Shown here: positions 47,904 to 57,834 of the stretch, in pieces
Layout: the number at the start of each line of letters is the position of its first letter
How positions within the stretch are numbered: position 1 is the first letter of the stretch
Source: Rhizopus sp. PT2906
Taxonomy: Eukaryota > Mucoromycota > Mucoromycetes > Mucorales > Rhizopodaceae
Direction: 5' to 3'
Length of the DNA: 64,000 nt
Assembly: GCA_025529335.1 (NCBI GenBank)
Contig: JAMYHX010000164.1
Span: 1 to 64,000 of the forward strand
Made by a program: the position numbers and the translations under genes
Notes under the pieces: generated by a model
Databases searched by the model: none
Told to the model about the DNA's origin: nothing
What the model saw: the letters and a program-made list of their open reading frames with translations, nothing else

Positions 47904-48112
47904 CACACGTACCTTATTTTTAGATATTCTTACTATAAATATCTTGTAGTTACACATACATAAACATTTTATACCTTTATTCAACCATTTTAGAGAAACA
48001 GGGGACACACACATTCGATGTGCTCCCTATCTTTCTAAATTAATAAAAAGCACAAAAATAACAGCAGTAAAAAAAAAATTTCTTTCTTCTTTCTCTCTCT
48101 CTTCTTTCTTTA

Positions 48113-49594
48113 ATGTTATACTTGACAGATGATTTGGGCTTATTGCCCTTCTTTTTACCATTTGGTATCATTGGTTTCTATAGATACCTCTGGTACTTTA
48201 TCAAAATAGCAGCTTGGCTTGTCTATAGACCAAGATTACCCAAAGCGAATCCAACCTATATACCAGAAAAGGATGTTACAATCATTGTGCCTACCATTGA
48301 TGCCGGAGAAGAATTCAAGATTGCTGCCAAAAGCTGGCTAGCTTGTAAACCTAAAGAGATCATCATCATCACCGAAACAAAGATGAGAGGACCACTGCAG
48401 GATTTAGCCAACGAGGTCGATCCATCCAAAATTCGTGTGCTGACAGTACCCAAGGCCAATAAACGACTTCAGATGGTGGAGGGTATTAACGCCTGTACAA
48501 CAGAAATTATTGTCTTTTCCGATGATGATGCTATCTGGAAACCAACTATGCTTGATTATATCCTGGCTTGTTTTGAGGATCTCAAGATGGGTGGAGTAGG
48601 CACCAGTCAGACTGTACACGCTGTCGATCCGAATGGACGTCAGACCCTCTGGGAAATCCTTGCTGGTTTCCGATTGACAAGTCGAAACATCGAAATCGCT
48701 GCTTCAACCCATATCGATGGCGGTATCTGTTGCCTATCAGGTCGTACTGCCGCTTATCGTACATTGATCCTCAAGGACCCCGCGTTTCAGTATTGCTTCA
48801 CGAATGATCTCTGGTTAGGCAAATATCCTCTCAATTCTGGTGACGACAAATTTCTCACTCGTTGGATGGTCTCTCATGGCTGGAATACGTATGCTCAAAT
48901 CTGTAATGAAGCCGAACTCTACTCGACCTTCAAGAACAATTGGCGTTTCCTCAAGCAGGTTCTCCGTTGGACTCGTAATACCTGGCGATCCGATTTTCGC
49001 TCCCTCTTTATGGAGCGTTATATCTGGAGAAGACACCCCTATGTTGCCTTCACCATGGTTGACAAAATCTTCAACCCTCTCACCCTATTAGCCGGTCCCA
49101 TCATGGTAGGCGTCTTTGCCTCTCTTCAAGAAAAGCATGCAGGTCCAACCAACCCGCCCTTGCCCGCTTGGAATATTGCAATCTCTTATATCTGTTGGCT
49201 CTTGATCACTCGATTTATCAAGCTCGTTCCTCACTTTTTAAAACGACCTCAGGATATCTGGGTTCTCCCTGCTTGGCTTTTGTTTAACTATTATTTTGCC
49301 ATCATGAAGATCTATGCCTTGTTTACTTTACATGAAGTCGGCTGGGGTACTCGTGCTGGTGTTGGTACTGAGTTGGCTGCCAACATTGGTAAAGAGATGG
49401 AAGAAAAGCAGGAACACGTCAAGATTGAGATGAACACCCTTCATCAGGAAACAGAACGATATTATCAGAATACCGCCGATCCGTTTACCACTACTGCAGA
49501 ACAGCAGGTTATTGAAATGGGCGTGGATGGGTCTTATGCACCCCCTACGACATCAACAACACCATCACAAGAACACCATAAGCCACTGTTATAA
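48113..49594 (+). CDS. Family 2 processive glycosyltransferase (polysaccharide synthase, Cps1/hyaluronan-synthase-like)
   Basis: Single exon, 493 aa, membrane-bound. An N-terminal helix (residues ~8-38) precedes the catalytic domain: VTIIVPTIDAGEEFKIAAKS, VFSDDDAIW (UDP and metal D-x-D), NSGDDKFLTRW (catalytic Asp region) and FLKQVLRWTRNTWR (QxxRW signature of processive GT2 enzymes). Three or four further hydrophobic segments follow, including MVDKIFNPLTLLAGPIMVGV, AISYICWLLI and WLLFNYYFAIMKIYALF. The cytosolic tail is Thr/Gln-rich. The family includes fungal Cps1, hyaluronan and chitin-type synthases; which sugar is polymerised cannot be told from sequence. Codon use is biased, suggesting good expression. 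Confidence 0.85.
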   Translation: MLYLTDDLGLLPFFLPFGIIGFYRYLWYFIKIAAWLVYRPRLPKANPTYIPEKDVTIIVPTIDAGEEFKIAAKSWLACKPKEIIIITETKMRGPLQDLANEVDPSKIRVLTVPKANKRLQMVEGINACTTEIIVFSDDDAIWKPTMLDYILACFEDLKMGGVGTSQTVHAVDPNGRQTLWEILAGFRLTSRNIEIAASTHIDGGICCLSGRTAAYRTLILKDPAFQYCFTNDLWLGKYPLNSGDDKFLTRWMVSHGWNTYAQICNEAELYSTFKNNWRFLKQVLRWTRNTWRSDFRSLFMERYIWRRHPYVAFTMVDKIFNPLTLLAGPIMVGVFASLQEKHAGPTNPPLPAWNIAISYICWLLITRFIKLVPHFLKRPQDIWVLPAWLLFNYYFAIMKIYALFTLHEVGWGTRAGVGTELAANIGKEMEEKQEHVKIEMNTLHQETERYYQNTADPFTTTAEQQVIEMGVDGSYAPPTTSTTPSQEHHKPLL

Positions 49595-49849
49595 AAAAAA
49601 GAAAGCATTACTTCAATCATATCCCCCCCTCCTTTAATTTGTATAGTTTTATGTAACAAGTATTTCGATAATAAAAGTGAATGAAAATAAAAAAAAAAGG
49701 CATGGAAAGCATTGAATCCTATAGAAAGCATAAAATAAAGGCTTATCAAAGTGCTTCTTTAAGTTGTTTTTTTTTATTCAATAACAAGATATAACTTTAC
49801 ATAACTAGAAGACTAATGAATAAAAAATAACGTCATATTCATTTTATAC

Positions 49850-52825
49850 TTACCGAGACGTTAAGGAATGCACTACCGTTATAGACAACGCATTGAATCC
49901 AGGGAGCACCGTTAATCTTTTGAAGGGGGGGGGAGGACTTTCATTGTCGTGTTTTGATTTGTAAACAAAGATACCATATATATTTAATACACTGTTCACA
50001 TCGCGATTCCAAACCGTACCACAAGATTTACACTTGAGGACAGAGTGTACTCTTCGTTTTGATCCAGTAATTGAGATGTTATTTAATTGTTTGGATTTGC
50101 ACTTGTTACATATCTGACTCGTTAAGTACTCGTCAACCGAAACAAATTCGGTCCCCCCCGTTGGATTATTTGCATTTTCATTTGATTTCTTCAGTAATAC
50201 GTCTAATAGGTGCAGCTCGTTTTCCTTTCATACTTGAACAAAAAGAACCATCTCCGAATGCAATGATTCGCTTCCATTGAGAGGAGGAAGGGAGGTCAGC
50301 AGGAGGTAAAGGTACACCTTTGATTTTGTTTGGGTTTTGATCTTTAGCGCCAACTGTGCTTGTTTTGCCATACTTTTTGCTGTTGTCAAAGAGTCTTTTA
50401 ACAATTTCTTGAGTTCCTTTTTGCTTGTTGATATACGTCTTGAACTTTAACTTTTGAGACCTGTTCCATACACAGCGTTATTCAAATACACACCATGTAA
50501 GAAAGCGACATATCATTTATCTTGACAGTAGTAATTATGAATTCTTTGGTAGCTTTGTAAACGTGTAGAGGCAGCTAGTAAAAATGAGGTCAAGTGTGCA
50601 GTTTTTAAAGTAGATAATTCACTAATATACTTAAATTCGTCTAAATGACACTCTTGATGTTCTTTTTGTCTTCTTGTAGCAAGATTGTAACCACGTAAAT
50701 GATAGTATTCTTCCAAGCTTGTAGTTCGGACACGGTCATGTTCTGTAGAGTCAATTGCAGTAAAGATAGTTGATATACCAGGATCAACAGCTCAAATTTC
50801 AGTATCGTCAACGATATCAGCAAAATCCTTGGGTGTCTTTGGTTCTCTTTTAGGTTCATCTTGGATTGAGACAATTTTCTTAAACATAAAGGATACAGCA
50901 TAGCCATCAGTAGTGATCACATTTTTACAATGACAACATTTGTTTAGACCAAAAGAAAAAGCATGTAAGCATACGTACGTAAACTTTTTGGAATTTGAGG
51001 TCAAGCTTTCAAGTGTCTTGTAGCCTATTTTTGAAAAATCAAAGACATTAAAGTACCATAAAATTAAGTCATTATCATTCTTTTGACCTGGTTTGATCTT
51101 GTTGTCACATTGTTTGGCAAGTCTCCAAAAAGCTTGAGCATCAATCTGTATGCTCTTGGAATCAACCTTGTACAGGGGAAGTAAAAAGAAGTATCTTGAT
51201 CCTCGAGAGCCAGTGTACTTGAGAGGCATGAAGGTCTTGTCTTGAATTCTTGCTTGTACTGTTTTGATAAAGGTTTGAACAGCATCAATATCCTTTTTAT
51301 CAATATTCTTCAGTTTGCTTGTTATTTCCAAGGTCTTGTTGGAATTGATAGCGGTCAAGGTGTTTTCCTTTAATGATCTGTGCTTGCTTGTATTCAGTTT
51401 CTTGACAAAAGGAAGTTCTTGTAACTTTCTATGGATATAACTGCTTGATGTTTTGTTTTGAGGTTTCATTTCTTGAACGAACTTCTTTTGTTCCATTTCT
51501 TTTTGTATAAAGTGTAACCATTTCATGTAGCATTGAGGCTTGGCATACAGATTAGTTTCACTTGGTACATCAACATCATTGGAAGCATCGTAGGTTGACC
51601 AGAAAGTAAGAAAGTTATTGACAATGGTTTCATGTTGTTCAGTTCGATCAACAGTGGATGGCCAGGCAGACTTAGGGTTTATCTTTTGTTGAAAGATGTG
51701 TTTTGCTAAAAACTTGCGCTGTTTGGCTGTTGAGTTATCACCACAGAAGTAAGGAAAAGTCTTTTCTGATAAGACGTTAACAATATGTCTGAGAGTTCGA
51801 TCTTCATAAGTAGAGCATACGTAGTTGCGGCCAGTGTTTCATATTGCTTAGCCATGGATGATACAATGGTCATATATCCTTTACTTGCGTACTTGTTCAA
51901 GTCAGATTGAGTAAGAAAAGTAGACTCACAAAAGGTCTTGAAGCTCTTCTTGATACTATTAGAGGCATGCTTTTCTTGGCCAGCAAAGATGGAAAATATG
52001 TTATAGAACAAATTCTGAGTGACTTCAGATTGTTCTTCACCATTCTCGAGAAGTTCCAAGAAATAGTAATTAGCAAAAATGGAGCCAGCGTATACTAGTT
52101 GAGTAATGTGGTTAACTACTTCTTGGATCAAGGTGACGAGCTTGGGATATCTGCAAGTATTAGCCAAAGATGTCTTGATTACAAAAGTTTTCTCGACGGT
52201 ATCTTTGGGCTTTGGAAGCTTCGTTTTTGGCTTATTCATAGGACACAACTTGCTGGAGGAGTGAGAGTGATCGGTTCCATCATAAGAAGGGCATCTAGCT
52301 TGTTTTTGCTCATTTCCTATCATCTTGTTCTTTTCTTTTTCCTTTTTAAGTACTTCAGTCTTATCAATCTTGTCTTGATAGGAGCAGAAGTACAGCTAAT
52401 GGAAGGAGTAGGAGCAGGTAACACCGCTTGGACACTTGTATCTTTGTTGACTATAGGTATAGATGTCTTTTCATTGATGGCAACATTTGAGGGACCAGGA
52501 GCAGATGTGTCTTCTTTAGTAGCTTTCAAAGTAGTACGGATGTTCTTGTCTATTACAACATTCAGTTATAAAACAGATGAAGCTAATAGATGTTTATCTT
52601 TACCTTTTCTAAGTAAGGGTATTTCTTGAAAATCATCATTACTTGCTTCAAAAGCTGCATTACTGAATAAATTTGTTTGCGTTTGTGCAAACAAAGAAGG
52701 GAACCCGCAATCGACAGCTAATGAACCCTTAATAAATGCCACATTGACTTTATAATTTACATACCTTTCTCTTTGTTTCGCTTTGCCTCTGGAGGCGGAG
52801 GATGATCATCTTTCTTTCGCTTCAT
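49850..52825 (-). pseudogene. Fanzor (eukaryotic TnpB-like RNA-guided nuclease), disrupted
   Basis: The reading order resembles Mucoromycota Fanzors. A basic start (MKRKKDDHPPPPEAKRNKEK) and two short spliced exons come first. Then a degenerate zinc knuckle RCPSYDGTDHSHSSSKLCP (second Cys replaced by Tyr), VYAGSIFANYYFLELLENGE, TFCESTFLTQSDLNKYASKG, and HIFQQKINPKSAWPSTVDR. The RuvC-I strand is AVDPGIS, with the catalytic Asp kept. Later come AFGDGSFCSSMKGKRAAPIR and EFVSVDEYLTSQICNKC. The zinc ribbon then closes with CKSCGTVWNRDVNSVLNIYG, including the RuvC-III NRD. Breaks: a frameshift near 51810, a TGA at 50792-50794 just before RuvC-I, stops and shifts near 50460-50500, and stops plus a G run near 50150-50185. 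A shift around 52400 could be an intron. All catalytic signatures are recognisable but the frame is dead. Confidence 0.85.
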
Positions 52826-53140
52826 GTTGAAGTAAAGAAAAAAGGAGAAAGGAAAAGTAACTGTGGATAGCCTTGTCATGTTAAATTAACGATCGACAGC
52901 ATTGTTTTTATTAATTAATCATGTTTTCTTTAATAGTAAAATGTTTCTCCATTAAAAAAGCGCTCCACTTTCGACACACTGCACTTCTTAGTGTTATCCT
53001 CAAAGTGGTTTTCTTTATAAAAGTGATGGATAAGGATACTAAAATGACACACGATGGTCATGAATCATCATCGAAACATCAGGAACAGTGGTAAAAGAAA
53101 TAATAGTAAATAGGGAAAAGGAGAAGCACAAACCCCAACG

Positions 53141-54289
53141 TCACCTACATGTTCCATGAGGAAATGACAGTACGCCATCCGCACACACGTATGCAGCATG
53201 CGTCTGGCTGATACGCTGAAAGTGCTGCTCAAATCCAATGTTTTGACGAAGACTGTTATTGCTTCTCAAAGTGAGAACGATGTCACGGAAGCTTCTGTCG
53301 CTATACTCAATAGCGATGACTGCAGCAACTTCTTCCATTGTTGGCAAATTCTGAATACGTCTGTCACCTCCTTTAATCAAACGCATTCTCATAAAAGGAC
53401 TGATAACAATGTACGGTGCATTAGGTTCTGTTCGATCATTATTAATGTCGCTTTCATGGTTGCTCAATATCTCATGTGCATGGTGATATACACTTGCAAA
53501 GGGATTGCACTGAGAAAGCATAGCTAAAAGCTCTCTAATGATCTCAGGATCCAGGTTGCTGTTTCGTGCTTGTCTTCTTTCAGCAGCATAAGAAGGATCA
53601 AATATATATAGCTGAGCGTAGGAAGGCTCATTGCCTTCAACTGGAATCAAGGGGTCTTGACGGTGACAAAGTGCAACATGAATCTGGAAGGCGTTTAATC
53701 CACCTCTATTGTTGTTGTTGTTGCTGGCACGATCTTCAGCCGAGACAATGTCGCAGCCTAAGGAAGTAAACGCAAAGGCAGCGTTATATTGGCGAAGGTT
53801 GTCCTTAAAGTGCCTTCCTTGAGTGTCTGTACTTGCAAGCAAGTCCTTCAAGTATTGAGGTGGGTCAGATAAGAGCTGCAATTGGACTGATCCCTGCTTG
53901 CAGCATGATTCCCAGCTAGGATTACTCAAAGATGATGTCTCTTGCCTTTCATCGATCCAGTGCAAGGCGTAGCAATGGGGACACTCTTTGTCCATACGTC
54001 CAAGGGCCAAAGGACGAAGGCGAGAAAGCTGCTAGACATAGGCAGCAGGTTCTGCCCTGGGTCTGCCTCTGGGTCTACTTTCAGCATCAGAAGACTCGAC
54101 TGTTCTTGGTCTTCCTCTAGGTCTAGTAGCGACATCAGTTTCTTCGTGTTGGTCTTCGGCACAACGTCTGCAGCGTGATTCTGCTACTCGTTCTCTACAT
54201 GCCTGGCAGGTACGATGGCGTGAATCAACGGGTAAAGGTGCACGGCAGGAAGAGTAGCTGGTTGTACTTTGGTTGTTATTGTTTTCCAT
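53141..54289 (-). pseudogene. Helitron replication protein, N-terminal part, truncated
   Basis: One frame of 382 codons interrupted by a TAG at 54032-54034. The N-terminus is Cys-rich (CQACRERVAESRCRRC) with two AT-hook-like RPRGRPR motifs. Next comes the Helitron signature ECPHCYALHWIDER, with a downstream Cys pair (SCCKQGSVQLQLLSDPP), then NLRQYNAAFAFTSLGCD, FQIHVALCHRQDPLIP, AQLYIFDPSYAAERRQARN and DRSFRDIVLTLRSNN. It ends at FPHGTCR, where the family continues into the HUH Rep nuclease and Pif1 helicase. Neither is present, so this copy cannot mobilise itself. Confidence 0.82.
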
Positions 54290-54742
54290 TTTTCTAATAA
54301 GCGTCAAGATGGGAACATAATGTTAGTGAATAGGAACTATATGAATTGGCCTTTTATTCTCTTTTTTTTTTTTTTTTTCAAGGCATGTCCATACCTGACT
54401 CTTTTAAAAAAGGTTTTATTGTATTGTAAAAATGAATATCAGGAGAGAGAGAAAGAAAAAATCAGAAGAGAGAAAAAGGGGAAAGTAAGCTCATATGATT
54501 GTGGTTCGAGACCCGGTTCGAACAAATGGTAAAAAAAGGCTCAGTGTGCGGTAAATTTCCGGTAAAAGTTTGTGCTATTTGCATATTTTCCGACTATTTT
54601 CCGACGTATTTTATGGTCTAATTCCAGTACAGATTAGTGAAGTGATTAGTGATAATGATGAAGTGACAAGATTACAAGACTAGGGACTAGGGATAGAGTG
54701 ATGTTATGTTATATTAATTTTACATAATTTCCAATTCTTTGG
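54290..54742. other. Spacer between Helitron remnant and GSK3 gene
   Basis: AT-rich, with a T run (54362-54379). It includes GGTTCGAGACCCGGTTCGAAC at 54503-54523, which resembles a pol III B box but sits in no foldable tRNA. A direct repeat TATTTTCCGAC lies at ~54583-54605. The left end of any Helitron should lie here but was not identified. Confidence 0.4.
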
Positions 54743-56164
54743 TTACAATATACAAGAGTTTTTATGTAACAAAGTGTCCATTGATGCTGTCACGAATCGA
54801 CTCACATCAATTCCCCTAGAAAGTAGCTCACCATAATAATGTGGAGGCACCAATTTCTTTATGAATTCAGGTCTTATGGATAACTCTATATGCTGTCTTT
54901 TTTAGATTTGGAAATAACTAAAGACAGTATACGACTTACCTTCCATTGTAAAGTTGAATAAAGGAGGAAGGCTCTTTCCGGTCGGCATCTTTGTATCAGG
55001 ATTTCTCAGTTCGTCAAAGAAGGGATGAACAAGGATTTCACTGGCTGATGGTCTAGCCAATGGATTATATTGTAATATACTTGACATCAGGTCAATAGCC
55101 TCTGGTGGTGTTCTTAATCTAAAGATCTATATAGCAAATCTTGATTAGTCTTTATTTTTATTCTTTTAAACTTTACCTTTGACAAAGGATGAGGCTTAAT
55201 CAAGGGGAACTTGTGATCTGTGTAATTTGGATTCATCAACTCTATTTGCTCTCTCGAAGGCGTTCCTAGTACTTTGATAATCTCCACCAACTGATCCACA
55301 CCGCTTTCACCTGGAAAGAGGGGCTGACCAAGCAAGAGTTCACCCAGGACACATCCTGCTGACCAAATATCGATCTTGACCGAATAATCGGCAGCTCCAA
55401 AGATGAGCTCGGGTGCTCGATAGTAACGTGAACAGATATAGGACACGTTAGAGTCTCCAGAGTTTAATATCTTGGCGCTTCCGAAATCGCAAAGCTTCAA
55501 GATCCCAGAGATTGGATCTAACAGTAGGTTCTGAGGCTTGATATCTCGATGACAGATACCAATGCTGTGACAATAAGCGAGTGCTCGACATAGCTGGTAC
55601 ATGTACAACTTGATTTGAAGGATGGGTATAGGCTGTCTGATCTTTGCATAGTGTCGGGCAACTCGGTATACTGTCTCTGGTACATACTCTAGTACCAGAT
55701 TCAAGTAAACTTCCTCTCTTTTTTCACCTTGATTGTAAAAGAAGGCCCTCAGTCCACACACGTTTGGATGATGCATTAATCTCATCATCTCTAGCTCTCT
55801 ATTCTATTCTCTCCCCAAATAAACATATTAAAAAAAGAAAGGGATCATCTCCTGACTGAACTTACTTTAAATCGCCTGTCTTGCAGTACTTTCTTTATAG
55901 CTACTTTCTCTTCACTGGGCATCAATTTTGCTTGATAAACAATACCAAAGGATCCATTACCGACCACTTTCTCAAACGTATAATATAACTGAATATCTTT
56001 GCCTGTTCTTCCATCCTTAGCTGCTACAATGACATGTCTCAGTTGTTGTTGTTGTTGTTGTTTTGCTAATTCTATACATTAAGTATTCACATTTCTTTTT
56101 ATTTATCAAAAACTTTACTTGATTCCTGTCCATTTTCTAAAGAAGCAGTAAATCCTTTGTCCAT
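54743..56164 (-). CDS. Glycogen synthase kinase 3 (GSK3/shaggy family)
   Basis: CMGC Ser/Thr kinase. Five exons (56164-56119, 56071-55866, 55803-55177, 55126-54940, 54885-54743) give 402 aa. A run of six Gln precedes the kinase domain. Motifs: the Gly loop VVGNGSFGIVYQA, VAIKKVLQD (catalytic Lys), MMRLMHHPNVCGLRAFFY, HRDIKPQNLLLD, CDFGSAKIL, the activation loop SYICSRYYRAPELIFG (Tyr of GSK3 auto-phosphorylation) and DIWSAGCVLGELLLGQPLFP. The C-terminal FFDELRNPDTKMPTGKSLPP and LFNFTMEELSIRPEF match GSK3; the latter needs the 54886-54939 intron to use the TATAG acceptor. The phosphate-binding Arg pocket expected of GSK3 appears present (VLQDRRFKNREL). Confidence 0.93.
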
Positions 56165-56372
56165 TAATTATTTCCAAATGTTTTTTTAAAAAAAGAGAGA
56201 TACAAAAGACACCCCACTGACAAGATTATCTGTGTTACTTTGGACAAAAATAGCAGAAATGAAAAATGGACCTCCTTCTTTTTTTATCTTTTTCACCATT
56301 TCATCAAGAGACAATCTGACTGGATCGTTGCATCATCAACGACAGAATTCAATTCATGTTAAACAACATAAA

Positions 56373-57754
56373 ATGAACAATCTATTTCAAAAAAAGTTTA
56401 CTCACATTCTCTCTGCCACCATCTTGTTCAGCCTCCTTTTGGTGCTATGGCTCTTGCTAAACTATTTTGATACGGATACTAGTAGTAAAGTTGTAGAATA
56501 CAAAAGAGAGAGAGAGAGTTCTAAATTAAAAGCATAATAGTATCACAGATATCTGAACACTGTACGGTTCCGTATCCAGGGAAACCGCTCGTTCGATACG
56601 CAATCATGATTGACGCAGGATCCTCTGGTTCGCGTATCCATATTTACAAATTTAATTATTGCAAGGAGATGCCAGAACTAGAAAACGAAATATTTCATGC
56701 CATTGAGCCTGGCCTATCTGCGTATAGAGATGATCCATTGGCAGGAGCAGATTCATTCGATCGTCTCCTTCAGCTTGCTATAGAGCATGTACCTAAAGAA
56801 CTACAGAAATGCACACCTATTGCTGTCAAGGCTACAGCTGGATTGCGATTATTAGGTCAAGAGGCAAGTGAGCGACTATTGGACGCTGTACGCGAAAAGC
56901 TAGAGACAATGCCGTTTCCGATTCATGCAGTTGAGGTGATGGATGCCAAGGAGGAAGGCGTATTTGCCTGGATGACCGTCAACTACCTGTCAGGAAGCCT
57001 AGGCAGATCAACAGTGGCCGTCTTTGATCTCGGAGGAGCATCGACTCAGGTCGTGTTTGAACCAACCGGCCGTATGGCTCCAGGTGACCATGTGTACGAA
57101 CTAGAAATCGGCAAGGCCAAGTACACACTTTATCAACACTCTTATCTTGGTTTTGGCCTAAATGAAGCAAGGAAAAGAATCAAGTCTTTTGTAACTGAGC
57201 TCTGGAAAGAGTCGCATAGTGTCTATGACCACCCTTGTTTACCCGAAAACTACACAGAGACCGCTGGAGAGTTTCAACTGATAGGCACAGGAGCTGGCCA
57301 TGCGCCCTGTCGAGGGCTGATTGAACGCGTGTTTGAAAAAGACAAGAGATGTGTTCGACAGCCCTGTGCCTTTGATGGCATCTACCAACCTTCACTGACC
57401 GAGTCATTCCCTGATCGCGACCTCTACATGTTTTCTTATTTTTACGACTTGACACAGCCACTAGGAATGCCTCCAGAGTTCTCTGTACGTGAGCTTGGTG
57501 AACTAGCCAACCGCGTATGTGAGCAAGATCTTGAAGCGTTTAGACATATATCAGGTGCTGTCCAATTGATCAAGGGCACACCCAACTATTGCCTTGATCT
57601 CACCTATATGCATGCTCTTTTACGGATAGGCTACGAAGTCCCCCCTCATCGTCGTATTAGAACAGCTAAAAAGATTCAGGGTGCTGAAACCGGTTGGTGC
57701 TTGGGTGCATCAATAGTGATGATAAATGACGCGCGATTAAAGTGTAAATATTGA
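56373..57754 (+). CDS. GDA1: Golgi guanosine/nucleoside diphosphatase (GDA1/CD39 family)
   Basis: Hydrolyses GDP or UDP in the Golgi lumen so that nucleotide-sugar antiporters keep running. Two exons (56373-~56489, 56549-57754) give ~440 aa. The N-terminus is a type II signal anchor (HILSATILFSLLLVLWLLLN). Apyrase-conserved regions: ACR1 MIDAGSSGSRIHIYKF, ACR2 AVKATAGLRLLG, ACR3 AKEEGVFAWMTVNYLSG, ACR4 AVFDLGGASTQVVFEP, and ACR5 toward the end (ETGWCLGASI). The donor could be at 56490 or 56493 (both phase 0, one Val difference). An in-frame ATG at 56259 upstream is possible, but 56373 gives the usual short cytosolic tail. Confidence 0.9.
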
Positions 57755-57834
57755 ATTGCTTCCTCCCTTAATAAATATTTATTGTGATAATGATGAAATG
57801 ATGTATATTATATAATGCAGGAAAAAAAAAAGTA

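Larger units (their letters stand above)
49805..54300 (-). mobile_element. Possible composite: truncated Helitron with Fanzor (boundaries tentative)
   Basis: On the minus strand, a Helitron replicase N-terminal ORF (54289-53141) is followed 315 bp later by a Fanzor reading frame (52825-49850). About 40 nt past the Fanzor stop there is an inverted repeat (49836-49843 with 49815-49822, AATGAATA/TATTCATT), then CTAG followed by T (49805-49808). Helitrons end with a short hairpin some 10 nt before CTRR and insert before T, so this could be the 3' terminus. The stem is short and AT-rich with a long loop, and the 5' TC end was not located. The two genes could instead be independent insertions. Confidence 0.35.

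Noticed and set aside
51907..52629. Plus-strand open frames opposite the Fanzor
   Set aside because: They are antisense shadows of the Fanzor reading frame and show no domain.
54500..54525. GGTTCGAGACC, similar to a tRNA or SINE B box
   Set aside because: No matching T-stem, acceptor stem or A box could be folded around it.
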